Origin: Tigriopus japonicus
Lineage: Eukaryota; Arthropoda; Copepoda; Harpacticoida; Harpacticidae
Length of the DNA: 64,000 nucleotides
Direction of reading: 5' to 3'
NCBI GenBank assembly: GCA_010645155.1
Contig: CM021315.1
Span: 518,899 to 582,898 of the forward strand
Numbering within the stretch: the first letter of the stretch is position 1; every line of letters begins with the position of its first letter. Under the pieces are notes generated by a model. It made no database searches. It was not told the origin of the DNA and saw nothing but the letters and a program-made list of their open reading frames with translations. Positions 34,680 to 46,147 of the stretch are shown in pieces. Position numbers and translations under genes: made by a program.

Positions 34680-37600
34680 TTTGAAGAAAGACAACTGTTT
34701 GAAGTTAAAGAACACACTCTTTTGTCGAAGGCTTATCTGTCAGCAGCCAGCTATCTTTAAACTGTTCGATACACGTATTTGAAGAATGATTGCCGAATCA
34801 TTTACAAATTCAAGCCTATGTGCACTTGTTATCGCTCAATTCACACTGAAACGAAACGAAAAGAGGGGTGGGCTCAACAACCCTCCTAGATATCTTTGGG
34901 ATCCTGACTCAATTTACACAGATGAGTTGCTTACGATTTGTCAAAGTTAGCAAGTTAGTTTGTAATTCGTTTTCTGTGCAATATGTAAGAGAGTTTAAAA
35001 GTTTATAAGAAAACTATCATTTAATACAGAATCCAACTAATTGATCATCTATGCATGAATAAAGACATACTTCTTCAGCAAGATGACCCTAATGATGACT
35101 TATCGTCTGATTTTAACATTACATCTATGTGAAAGAACTACCCCATGTCCCAAATTGAAAGTAACATTATTAAAAACAGAAAAGTCACAAACACATGGGA
35201 GCTTTCAACCATTCAAGATAGTTCAATGCCTTTGTTCATGGCCTTGGACGCTAATAATGCCCCCAAAGGCCCAGGTCAGCTTGTCCCAGGTAAGCACCAC
35301 CCTTTCAAAATGTTCCAGGCCTGAGAGAATCCACCTCCAATGAGGGTGGTACCAGACAAATATTGGTGCTGTCAACTTCCTCTACCTTCGAGTGCATATT
35401 AAATGTCAATGGATTAAGGTCGGAAAAAGCTATGGGGGTCAAATGTTTTTGTCGAAAACTCTGCATTTTGTCTTTCGACAAATCCTAAACTTATTTTAGA
35501 TAGTACGTGGAGTTTATCCATCTTGTTGCAAATGATATGTAGTTTAATGATTTTTTTTTAACTGTTCTTCACATAAGACTTGCCTCTTGAATGTACTGGC
35601 TGTACCAAAAGTGTTTCCCGGTTGTAGAACGTCGCAAAAATATTAATATTTTCATTTGTACAGAATCCAACACGATGATTTTTGTAATCTTTTATTGATT
35701 TTTCATTCTTTCAGTAATTTTCTTGGTGCATTTTCGGTGTCCATTCATCCTAAATTGAATTAATAACCGTACTGATTCCGTGTGATGTTAACATCAAGTA
35801 AGCTCAAGAATGAAAAAAGGGGAAAAAAGTATAATTAAAGGAGCTATGCTCAAGTATTGTCTCAGTACAAAAGTTGAGTATGAAAGGCAGCTTCTATTCT
35901 GAGATTTTTCTTGAGCATGGCTGTTAATACTGATGGAATTCAATCTGATTTCTTTGTGTTCAATCTTTTAGATTTAAGATAGATTTAGATTTAAAAAACA
36001 ACAACATTATCTTAAGAAAATATCCAGAAGGTTACCTCTAATAAGAAAACTCTGGGGAGGTGCTTACTCTTACTAGCAGATCTGATCAGTAACAAAGTTT
36101 GTTATCTACAAGAGACAAGTGAATATGAAATTGAGCATCAAAGATCACTCATTTCACAATGCCTAAACAAGTTTCTTTGTTTGAAGATTTGGTCAACCTA
36201 ACGAGAAGTTCATGCTGTTCATGCACAAAATATAACACACAACCGCACAAAGCAGATACTTTGTCATTGTCACACAGATGTCACACCTCTATCATTGCTT
36301 TTTGTGAGACCTTCTATTTCAATTTGGAAAAATCTGATTCAACCAAATGACTTGTTTGTCCAAAAATGGTCATCTAAAAATTTGATTCAAATTCCTCCGG
36401 CCAGGCCACTTTTCTTTTTAGGGCATTTTAGGGTGATCCTGTCCAACTCCAGGTGTGTGAAGGAGGGATCCAAACTGAAAGTAAGCGGCTGTCTGGGAGT
36501 GTCATTTCTCCTCCTAGAACTCTAATTTGAATCAGTCCGGTTAACATTCCAGTAGAGGTAGCATGTATTGCTGGAAAAATTCAATCTTTCAATCTTTCTC
36601 ATATGAGATTGCTAGGTTTAAGGTCCAGAGTAAATACTATTTCCTCATAGCATTCAACAGAAAACGGTGTAACCTTACAGATCTAGTCCTATCAAATAGT
36701 GATGGGATTCAATCGGATTTCAATCTGTTCAAACTATTAGGACTGCCATCAATGCCATTGGTCCATTGCCAAAGTAGTGTGAAAAAACTTTGCTTGATCT
36801 CGATGGCACCCCTGGTCTGAAGTCTTCAAGAACAGGGTCACTTTTTGGATACTCTCTTTGAAAGAACGCATTTTTCACAGAGGCGACAAATGTACTGTTT
36901 TGCGTAAATTGGCAGTCACAACGAAGTAGCGCGGGCAGAAATAATTGAGTAAATTGAACTCCATCAGTACTAGTGATGGAAACAATCCAATCTTCAATCA
37001 TATTCGCGATAGGTTGCCCAACTAGTTCTGCCAATTAGCCTTCAGCGTCTATCATTTGTCGGTTGAATTCCATGAGGAAAAAGGCTTTCTTCTGAAGGTG
37101 AGCGCAAGTGGCACCCCTTGCTTTATTGGTCTTTGGCTCAGGGGCGCTATGTAGAAGGAACTTGCTTCTTGATTTTGCACGATGTTGTACTATGTGAAGG
37201 GTGATGGCAAACCTAAAGCTAGGAACCTCGCGTGAGAAAGATTGAAAGATTGGTTTTTTCCATCAGTAATCAGTACCACAGAGTTCCCAGACAGGATACA
37301 CTGAGGCAGACACACCTAAGATTTTGTTTGACAGTTGCCAGGCCCGGGCTGACATTTGGCTGTGACGTTTTCCAAGCAATTGTGCCCAAAATATTCGTTT
37401 GTAGGGTTGAAGTCATGGTCACTTGTACGGCGTACAAATGCCCCAATCAATCAGGGCCTGTCAAGAATAACCCGTTTGGCTAGAGGCATGATTCTGCATG
37501 TTTAGTTCACATCATTTCATCGCAACACTTCAAAACGAATACAACTTTGGCATGAAGTGGAATACACTATACACCAATTATCCCCTGTACATGTTGCATT

Positions 37601-38000
37601 TGTTTGTTTGGGCATAACTTAAGTAATTCAGAAATATCAAGTTTTTACGTGCAACCTTGGCTCATTAACAACTGTAACTCAACCAACAAAAATTTCTGTA
37701 TTTCCGCCCTGTGATCAGTACTATCATTTTTTTGAGACCAATTTGTGGTTGAATTTCTCATTTCTCCTTTGAATTGATAACTGCTACCTACCCTCTTAGT
37801 GAAAAAACTGACCTTTGATAATAGGCTCTGGTTATTAGCTGCCAACTTCTAATGATAAAAGACCGAAATTTAGTTACGCGCACGGACGTTGCAACTTACA
37901 AAGCAACTGATTTTAAAACATTATCGAGCTCAACAACGTTCTTGCAAAGTCCTTTTTAGTACGAATCGAAAAACATTTTAAAATTAATGAGAAAAAAATA
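34680..38000. other. intergenic, decayed repeats
   Basis: No supported gene. Motifs like TACTGATGGAATTCAATCTGA recur at about 35927, 36700 and, inverted, 36955; 36696-36975 may be a decayed inverted-repeat element with TAGT...GATGGGATTCAATC-type ends. A degenerate AGCTATGCTCAAG hairpin is near 35840-35930. Open frames of up to 101 codons here show no family features. Confidence 0.35.
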
Positions 38001-39334
38001 CGAGGGGCAGACCAAAAGTAGTGAGACCTTGTCTATAATTCCAAAACGGCAAGTTTTATTGACATGCTTCTTTTTACTATTTTTCAACATAATCTCCGAG
38101 GACTTCAATGCATTTGTTACATCTTCGAGACCATGCCTCAAAGGCCTCCAGTAGGCCCTCTTTGGAGAGCACCTTCAGAGACCCCTCCGTTGCCATCTTG
38201 ATCTCCTGATCTGACAAGAACTTCTTTCCAGCCAGATCTTTTTTAAGGTTTGGGAAAAGGTAGAAGTCTGATGGTGCCAAATCAGGTGAATAGGGTGGAT
38301 GAGGGTAGGTTTTTATCTTACTCTTGGCCATGAACTCCTGAGTCTCTTTGCTGCTGTGGACTCTCGCATTATCCAAATGAAGGAACCATTCTTTCTTGTA
38401 CTTTTCTGGCCTTTTCCTCTTGAAATGGTCCAAAAACTTATCCAACACCATGCAGTGGTAAGTTGAGTTGATGGTCTGGCCTCTGGGAACCCAATGCTGG
38501 TAGATGGGGCCTTCAGAATCCCAGAAGATGCTCAGCATGATCTTTTTGGTCGAAATTGAAGTTTTTGCCTTCTTGGGAGGAGCTGAGCCTTTAGGAAGCC
38601 ATTGAGCAGACTGGGTTTTAAGCTCTGGTGTGTAGTAGGCAACCCACGTTTCATCTTGAGTCACTAAACTGTCGAGAAATGCCTTTCCTTGATGAAAATG
38701 GTCATGCTTGAATTGCCTTGCAAACTTGAGATGAGCCTTTTTGTGATCGTCGTTAAGGATGCAAGGAATCCAACGTGCTGAAATTTTTGTCCACTTCAAA
38801 TCTTCTAAGCTAAAATGATCCTCTCAACTGTGCCATGACTTAAACCAGACTCTTCAGATACTTCTTCGATGGTTTTTCGGCGGTCCTCAAGGAGAATTGA
38901 CTTGACCGAGTCAATATTTCTTTCAATTCGGGCATGACGAGGAGCTCCAGACCTTGGCATGTCTTCCACTCGATCTCTTCCATCTTTGAAGGCCTTCATC
39001 CACCTGCAGACAGTTGGAAAGGACAGGGCATTGTCCCCATAGGCCACCAGCAGTGCTTGATGAGCTTCAGTGGCAGATTTTCCACTTAAAGCAAAAGTTT
39101 TCAAAGTTCCGCGCTGTTCCATTTTTGTTTTGATTTGAAAATAATGTAGGGATCTCAGCACCCTCTATCTTTGCGCGGGAATTTCAAAAAGCTGAAGTTT
39201 GGAATTCAGTAAAATGGTATTTATAAAAGTTGTCAAAAATATCATATAAGAACATTTATTAGCAATTTGTTTTTAATTTCGTGAAAATTAAAGGTGATAT
39301 GATGTGAGTCTCACTACTTTTGGTCTGCCCCTCG
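38001..39334 (-). mobile_element. full-length mariner transposon (1334 bp)
   Basis: Perfect or near-perfect inverted ends CGAGGGGCAGACCAAAAGTA / TACTTTTGGTCTGCCCCTCG of about 28 bp are flanked by the TA duplication expected for mariner (37999-38000 and 39335-39336). The length fits the 1.3-kb mariner standard. It contains one transposase gene on the minus strand, broken by one frameshift. Intact ends and few lesions suggest recent insertion. Confidence 0.95.
38077..39122 (-). pseudogene. mariner transposase, single frameshift
   Basis: Two minus-strand frames, 39122 to 38805 and about 38805 to 38077, together cover a full mariner transposase. Part one has the N-terminal helix-turn-helix region (SFPTVCRWMKAF) and ends in IILA. 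Part two begins EDLKWTKISARW, as expected next in mariner. The break is a net one-base loss or two-base gain at about 38805-38807, creating a TAG. The catalytic triad is intact: TQDETWV, HLDNARVHSS and YSPDLAPSD, with 34 residues between the second and third Asp (D,D34D). It is therefore a non-autonomous copy that could still be moved in trans. No other stop is seen in either part. Confidence 0.93.
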
Positions 39335-39336
39335 TA

Positions 39337-39674
39337 CCTTCTCTGCAATGCAAAGGCAATCATGTTTTTCTTTACATCAAAACTAATGATGTCCATGTGA
39401 ATGAAGGGGAGATGGTTGTAGCGCAGTTGATTAACGCGCAACTAAATTGAACTTGGGTTCATGGGTTTGATCCCAGGTCTTCCCCCACCCTTGCCATATC
39501 CTCGAACGGCCTTCTCAAAAAAACCAGAATTGGCTTATTTCATGGATTCATATCATGACAAAACATATACTGTACAAATTGTATCAAAAATCCAATGAGG
39601 CATGATCTCGCAATAAAGATTATTTATATTAATGAAATTAAAATCGAACATGTGTGGCTTTAATTACGGGAGAT
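39337..39674. other. intergenic, nothing recognised
   Basis: A short stretch between the mariner and the TA-flanked MITE, with no feature I can support. Confidence 0.35.
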
Positions 39675-39949
39675 TAGGTCGGTTGTTGAGGTAGTTTGGG
39701 AGTATAGTAGAAGCACATCTAGAAGCATAGAAGAAGCATAAAAGAAGCACATGACGCACAATAGAAATAATCATACTCGATCAAGTTTCGCTACATAAGC
39801 AGCGATTGAAAAACGCAGCTGCTTTTGAAAGACACAGCTTATGTAGGGAAACTTGATCGAACATGTTTTTTCTACTCCTTGTCATATGCTTCTTTTATGC
39901 TTCTTCTATGCTTGTACTATACTTCAAAACTAACTCAAAAACCGACCTA
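39675..39949. mobile_element. TA-flanked palindromic MITE, copy 2 (275 bp)
   Basis: Same ends as 14546-14771 (GGTCGGTTGTTGAGGTAGTTT; the inverse end is AACTCAAAAACCGACC) with TA on both sides. The arms carry AGAAGCATAGAAGAAGCATA units and TCGATCAAGTTTCGCTACAT, and the centre holds the AACGCAGCTGC hairpin. It is longer and better preserved than copy 1. Non-coding. Confidence 0.78.
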
Positions 39950-40639
39950 TAAAGTTAAGAGCAACATTCAAGGAGGCATTGGTATGTAATTTGTGCCAAT
40001 AAAGTATTTTTGCACTGCCTAATATAAAATTGCACCTTAAGCCAAAATCTGCAGAGCGAGTTTTGTTTCGTTTTCAATGAAACAAGGGAAATTTAATTTT
40101 AGCCCTTATATAACTTCAAAAACACTTGGCAGTTTATTGCAAATTATTCTGTCATCAAATATTAGAACCCCTAGTTGCAATTAACTCTTGAATGTGTTTT
40201 AATTAAAGAGAGAGGCTTGCGAGTTATTTTGAGATCAAATTTTGGCCAAAAAGACTCCTAGAACACTGGGTTCAGAGCCAAAATGACTCGTTACTCGCGA
40301 GTCATTAAAAAGTTGACTCGTTCACAGATCTAGCTGGACAAATTAGGCTTGTGAAAGGCTGATGACTCGAAGCTGAGCCTCGGAAAACAGCTTTGGGGAT
40401 CTAATGGAGGTTAAGTGAATTGAAGCGTTGTGAACCATGAAACGCATTGAAAATCCATTTTTTGTCATCAATAAGGTAAAATTCTCTGTCGCTATTATTT
40501 TGAGGACTTGATTGGTGCGCATTTGCACTTCCAAACACATATATACGCGCTTACAAAGAACTCAAGGACCTAAAAGACCAATAATGTTGCTCTGTATGGG
40601 ACTTTCTGTCATTAATAAGATATGGACTAGGGATCCGAA
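39950..40639. other. intergenic, nothing recognised
   Basis: AT-rich sequence without a supported gene. It contains short TGACTCG-type repeats near 40260-40370 of unknown meaning. Confidence 0.3.
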
Positions 40640-40899
40640 TATAGAGGCTGGCAGGCAAAATCTATGAAAACCTGACCAACGCAGACTGTCTTTGACGTCT
40701 TCCAACATGCGGGAGACACAAGTTCACAATTAAGGAAACCTTTTCCCATCAGAAACACATCTCAAGTAGCAACCTTAGATCATTTATTAATCACTAGATA
40801 GCGTGCAAGCCTTAGTCAGGCTGATTTGGCAAAGGAGGCGGAATGCGTTGAATTTATGAGGAAAATGTCGCCCTCACAACTGTTGAGCGGACAGTTAGC

Positions 40900-42798
40900 G
40901 TGACCAAGCATGTGAATCAACCAACTTTTTGTCAACTTTCTGAAATTTTTGGAACCATTTTGAAGCAAGAACCATCAATAGATGACGCTATAAATAGGCT
41001 GATCTCACTTTTTGACAAGGTTTGTTTGTCCCTCAGTATCCCAGAAATGGTGGCAAAAGTTAGGCCGTTGTCTAGAATTCCAAAGGTTAGGAAGAAGTTG
41101 TTCAAAAGGAGTGGTCAGCTTTCGAATAGATTTCGGCGTACTTTGAATCTGTTTTTGTAGCCAGCCTCCAAACCAAGTGAGGGGGTTAATTCAAATCCAA
41201 AGGTGTTTTTCTCATTTGCAAATACAAAGAGAAAAATGAAACATCTTGTAGGACCATTTGAGGTGGACGGTGGTGATGGCTAATATGCTTGGAGATCAGT
41301 TCTCAAGTGTATTTTCAATTCCGAAAAGGGTTGGCAGAGCAGGCCATGACTGCAGAAGTGTTGTTGATGAGACTGGCATCGATAGTCAGGATAATCGCTT
41401 GGAGGATATGGTAGTCACAGATCAAGAGGCTTTTGAGGCCATCAAGAGCTTAAAGCTCTCGAGTTCTCCAGGACCTGATGGTGTGAATTCTTACTTTCTG
41501 ATGAAACGTTCACAGATTCTTGCCCCTGTTTTCTCGTACTTGATGCGTCGCATCTTAGATCAGGGCAGGTTTCCCTCTTCTCTAAAAGTAGCTCATGTCG
41601 TGCCAATCTTTAAGGGCGGAGATAAGTCACTCCCTAGTAATAATAGGCCCATTTCTCTGACTTCCGACATTGCGCAAGTTTTTGAGAAGATGATGAAGTC
41701 CATGGTGGTAGATTATTTGGAAGTCCACGATATAATTCCTTCTGGACAGCATGGGTTTCGAGCTCATTTTAGTACAGTAACCCAACTGGTTGACCACATT
41801 GAACAGATTATTGACGGGCTTGAAAGTCACGGGTCAGTTGATGTAGTCTATCTATACTTTGCCAAGGCCTTTGATAAGGTAGATCATGGCCTTTTGCTCA
41901 ATCAACTCAAACAGTTTGGGGTCCAGGGTAAGGTCCTGAATTGGATCGTTAGTTTCATGAGCAAAAGGAAGCAAATTGTTAAAGTTGAAAGATCTTTTAG
42001 AATGAGTCATCATACGAGTATGATGTCAAGTCAGGTGTTCCACAAGGTTCAATTTTAGGTCCGCTACTGTTTATTCTTTTAATTGCTCCTCTCCAGAAGT
42101 CTAGTACAAAAGCCAGTATTTCCTCATACGCTGATGACACAAAATTATTTTGTGGAAGGAATGGTCAGAACTCAAAAAGTGTAGTTGATGACTTGGAGCA
42201 TATCGTCTTTTGGGTTGCAAACAGTAACATGGCTTTAAACGGGATGAAATTCCGCACAATGACCTATGGGGTGTCAAAATTAGTTGTTCCACTCAAAGAC
42301 AATGGAGGTTGTGAAATTGAGCAGGTATCGTCCATGAATGATTTGGGAGTTGTCATCCAAGATGATGGCAAGTTCGATGAGAATATGCAGTTGAAGGTGG
42401 GGAAGGCACTTCAAATGTGTGGCTAGATCTGTCGCACCTTCAAGTCCAGAGATAGTATTACGTTGCCAACTCTGTACAGGTCGATTGTTCAACCACATCT
42501 TGAATATGCTTCCCCCATTTGGGCTCCAATGAGTTCAGCAGGTTTGCAAAAGGTCGAGCAGGTCCAAAGCTGTTTCACTAGGAACATCACTGGAATGAGA
42601 GAGCTTTCGTATTGGGAGAGGCTCCAGAAGTTAGGGCTGTACACTACTCAGAGAAGGTATGAAAGGTATCTGATTCTGTATGTCTTCAAGAGTATTCATG
42701 GGCTCTGTCTTAAGCTAACCCATGATTTGAGATCAGTTGTAGCAAGAGGTTTTACTTGTGCTCTGAGAGCACCTCCAAATCCCAAGGAATTAGTTTGA
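40900..42798 (+). pseudogene. reverse transcriptase pseudogene (CR1/Jockey-like)
   Basis: Recognisable RT blocks in order: SSSPGPDGVN (finger), NNRPISLTSD, QHGFRAHFST, YLYFAKAFDKVDH (motif A), then after a frameshift near 42010 SGVPQGSILGPLLF (motif B) and SYADDTKLF (motif C), then C-terminal segments to 42798. Lesions: stops before 41258 (TAG at 41158, TAA at 41281 in the competing frame), a frameshift near 42010, and a TAG at 42424. The first catalytic Asp of motif A, usually YLDF, is Tyr here, so the enzyme would be dead even without the frameshifts. The gene is a relic. Confidence 0.85.
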
Positions 42799-43013
42799 AC
42801 ATTGAAGTCCTACTCTCTGATCAACCCACTATTCAAGGGTTGTACAGATCTGCCAACACTAATTCGTTGGTAGACCAAATGTTATTTAAATGTTGATTTT
42901 ATATTTTGTGTAGTAACGTTAATATTCAATTTTATTTAGAGGGAATCTCTTTCCTTGCAGCGGTAATAAAAAATTCGCCCCCCCCAGAAAAAAATGTCTA
43001 TGTCCATGTCTAA
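40931..43013 (+). mobile_element. 5'-truncated CR1/Jockey-like non-LTR retrotransposon
   Basis: About 2.1 kb carrying a decayed reverse transcriptase, a short 3' UTR and an A-poor 3' tail of ATGTCTATGTCCATGTCTA-type repeats, as in CR1-like elements. It is bordered by an imperfect duplication of about 40-50 bases (from 40881 and from 43014), longer than most non-LTR target duplications, with several substitutions that imply age. No endonuclease domain is recognisable, so the copy is 5' truncated. Confidence 0.75.
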
Positions 43014-43400
43014 TGTTGAGCGGACAGTTAGCGTGACGAAACATGTAAATCAAGACCAACTTTTTCAAGCTCGTTCTTGAAGCTGCAAGTTAGTTTTTGT
43101 CCATACATGTTTTGAATTAACCTTAAATAACGTCAAAACTTAAATTTGTGTTCTTCCTATCAGTGACTTATTCAATGTATTGGCAAAAAAGTTTGTCAAA
43201 TCTAAGGCATGGGAACCTAGTGACGTCTTCCGTTCTTTCAAGAACGTAGCCAAAAAATGACCCAAATACATTACTCAATTCCACCTTTAATTTGACAATA
43301 GCATTGTTTTGCCTGGTCACACATTTCAAATGTTCCTGCACTTTTGTCCGCTCAATAGTTGGCGACAGGCGAGGTTTTTTTTTTTACTACCTCTAGTATT

Positions 43401-44480
43401 AAATAGATTTTTAGATCTCGATGAGACGAAGTCGAGTTGCCAAGCATTCATGTGCGGTCAGCCTGTTGAAGTCAAAACAAAAAATTACTGTGTAAATATA
43501 TTCACAGCTCACAGATGATCAACACAAAAAGGTCAGCTGTTTTGCATTAATCAAGTAAGAATAGCCATGATCAAGTGTAGTCTAAAACATAAGCTCCATT
43601 CAAAATGCAGCCGTTGTACCAAAATTATATGCGAGTACGCCTATTTTTGCTTACCTTTGGTATGCTTAAGCGATTTGAATTAGATGTGTCAACATAATTT
43701 GAGTGCGTACATAGCGTTCATAGATAAATAAAATAGAGATATCTAAATTTTGACGTCACCAAAACCGCCCTCTATGAGGGATTACCTAACAACATTGTTA
43801 AAAATGATGGTTACATAAGGAACGTCATAGAGTGCGCTACCTTGTTTGTAACGCAAATATCCTTTTTGAAGTTTGATTCTCAGAGTCAATCCAGAAAATA
43901 CAGCCTGAGTCATCTGGAGGTCACGGATCAAACGACTGTCGCCGTCGTCTGCCTGCTTAGCTAGAACTAAGAAGTCTGGATCTGGTTTGTGGAGGTAGTT
44001 CTCCGAGATAGTACGTTCAAAAAACTGACCTCAGGATTGGGCACCGTCATTAAAAAACGACCTAACTATGAAGAAAGCACTTAACATCTGGCTAAAATGT
44101 TGTTTCAACGACGGGAAACCCCAACAAAGCAATAATGTTTGAGCGTTCTCGACTTGAAATAGTTAAATTCTTGTCAATGTATTTTTTGATCAAACTAATG
44201 TTGTTAACAATAGATGTACAAGGTCGAGTTTTTTTAGCTTACCTAGCTTTCTGTACTCAAGAGCTCAAAGATTGTTAATAAAAAGCGACCCCTTTCAGTC
44301 AATTTAAATGTAGATTCAATCTATACCAATCTTAAGTCAATGGTTCTTTTGTTGGGTGTGAGGGATGGGGGGGAATCTTCAAGCATTGTAGGTAGAAACT
44401 CAAAACGAAATTATTCTGAATTAACCAATCCTTTGACTGGCATTAACAATTGATTGACCAAAGCCAATCAATGTGATGAC
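43401..44480. other. intergenic repeats
   Basis: Holds a decayed AGCTGC-type hairpin (43545-43690), the roughly 270-bp repeat listed separately, and at 43999-44034 a solo end of the element family at 16265-17312. No gene is supported; 44040-44470 shows nothing recognisable. Confidence 0.4.
43715..43985 (-). repeat. 270-bp interspersed repeat R, copy 1
   Basis: In reverse complement this matches 54765-55035 over its whole length, including the markers CAGGCAGACGAGGGCGACAG, TTTGATCCGTGACCT and CATAGAGGGCGGTTTTGG. A partial third copy is at about 55593-55640. Non-coding. Confidence 0.75.
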
Positions 44481-45750
44481 TAGGGACGGGCAGAAAGTGC
44501 AAATAATCTTACCCTTTTAGTTACCAAAAGTTGCAAAAAAATGTGCCCAAAAGTGCAAAACAAAGTGCAGAAAAATGTTGAAAGTGCAAATAAATGTCAA
44601 AAAAGAGCAAATAAATGTCGAAAAAAAAGCAAATAAATGTCAAAAAGAGCAAATAAATGTCAAAGGAGCAACGAAGTGTCAAAAAAGAGCAAATAACTTG
44701 CATTTGGACTTAAAACGTCATTCATGGAGTACCCACGGCTCCTAATTGAACAGGAGAAGTCATTTACAAGTTCTAAAGACATTTGAGACTAGTTTGAGGT
44801 GAAGAGACAATGCCGCACAAGTAATAGAGTTCTATTAATTAGGTCACTAGCAAAAAGGATGTAAAGTCATGAAAAATACTCTAGTCAAAAATCTTCTGAA
44901 TTTTTCATTCCTAAGGTAGTCTCGTGGATGTATGTACCTAAAATATTGTCGAAATATATTTAGCAATTGTTTTAAATGGCTTTACATCACTCCGTTTTCG
45001 TCCTTTAAGTTGTTCAAAAATAGACATTGAGAATTGAACAGAAAAATACCCACGAGTGCCTAACAATTGCATCAAGAAAATAATCATAAATGTGTTTTAA
45101 GCATGTTTTTAGTGACATTACTTCAATATTTGGCCCATGGCCTAATTACCAGAACTCAATTTCAAATGTGGCATTCATTGTCTCATCACATCAAAACTGT
45201 TCTCAAATACTTTTGGAACTTAAAAGTAATATCTCCAAGTCAATTAAACAATGTGTACTGCTACATTGATGTATCCTTAGCTTGGTTATTTTAAGTTTAT
45301 AACGGCCTTTTTTAGAAGTAGCGATCTTTGTAGGCGGCAAACCTTATTCTGCAATCTATATTGTTTGTAGATCCTTCCATTACCATAACATGAGTTTCTT
45401 TAGGTTTGCTATTTGTTGGTTGCATGCAATGAGATTCTTTTGTCTAATCTTTAGTTTAGTAAACAGGATGTTATAGTTAAAGCCAAGATGGTGAATGAAG
45501 TGTGAGGTTTGCGTCTGAAATGCACATATTTCTTCAAGGTGCTAAGAATGGTTGATTGTAAATGCAAGACTAGTTCAAACTTTGATCTTGAAACTAAAAA
45601 TTCTTTCAAAAGCCACTACACTTTCTTAACAATTTGTCAATTTTGGCCAAAAACGTAAATAAAAAGTGCAAATAAAGGTGAAAAGTGCAAAAGTGCAGAA
45701 AAATGGGTTTATGTTACCAAAAATCTTTTTATACTATTTGCCCGTCCCTA
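44481..45750 (+). mobile_element. hAT-like non-autonomous element, copy 3 (1270 bp)
   Basis: Same family and orientation as 9394-10676, with ends TAGGGACGGGCA / TGCCCGTCCCTA and perfect 8-bp duplications GTGATGAC (44473-44480 and 45751-45758). It lies about 400 bp upstream of the MGAT3-like start codon and so may sit in that gene's promoter region. The tandem array near the left end is shorter and altered relative to copy 2. Confidence 0.9.
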
Positions 45751-45758
45751 GTGATGAC

Positions 45759-46147
45759 ACAACTACAAACAGTTACTTGTTTGAATCTTGGCCATCAAAA
45801 TCAATACCTAACCATTCGCTTGGTTAGGTTGGGGATTGGAATGAAGAAAGCCCATCATTGACCCTTGCTCACTAAGGATTGAGTCGAGCCTTCAAGTCAA
45901 TGAAAAGCCCTCTCGATCTTTAGTAAAGTATGCCTGTTGGAGCAAGATCGAAGTCTTGCTCTCTAATAATACACTACATACAGTATTATGCACTCTTGGG
46001 TCGGTGGTTTTCTGTTTCTACCTTAAGTTTGTCCGTTACCTGACGATTACTTCCTTTCCAATGAAATGAAACAAGGCGCCACATGGCCTTGAAACATTTT
46101 TTCCGAAAGCCAATGTCTGTTACCTATTGTTTGACAACCTCATCGAT
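45759..46147. other. promoter-proximal region of the MGAT3-like gene
   Basis: Between the hAT-like element and the MGAT3-like start codon. No core promoter motif could be assigned with confidence. Confidence 0.3.

Larger units (their letters stand above)
40640..43400. repeat. interspersed repeat Q, copy 2, split by a retroposon
   Basis: The left part (40640-40930) and right part (43014-43400) match continuous sequence in the inverted copy at 47205-47720. The split falls at TGTTGAGCGGACAGTTAGCG, present on both sides of the inserted retroposon (40881 and 43014). The uninterrupted copy has this text only once, confirming insertion into a pre-existing repeat. Confidence 0.7.

Noticed and set aside
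36729..37034. 101-codon minus-strand frame
   Set aside because: It overlaps a decayed inverted-repeat stretch and has no recognisable protein features.
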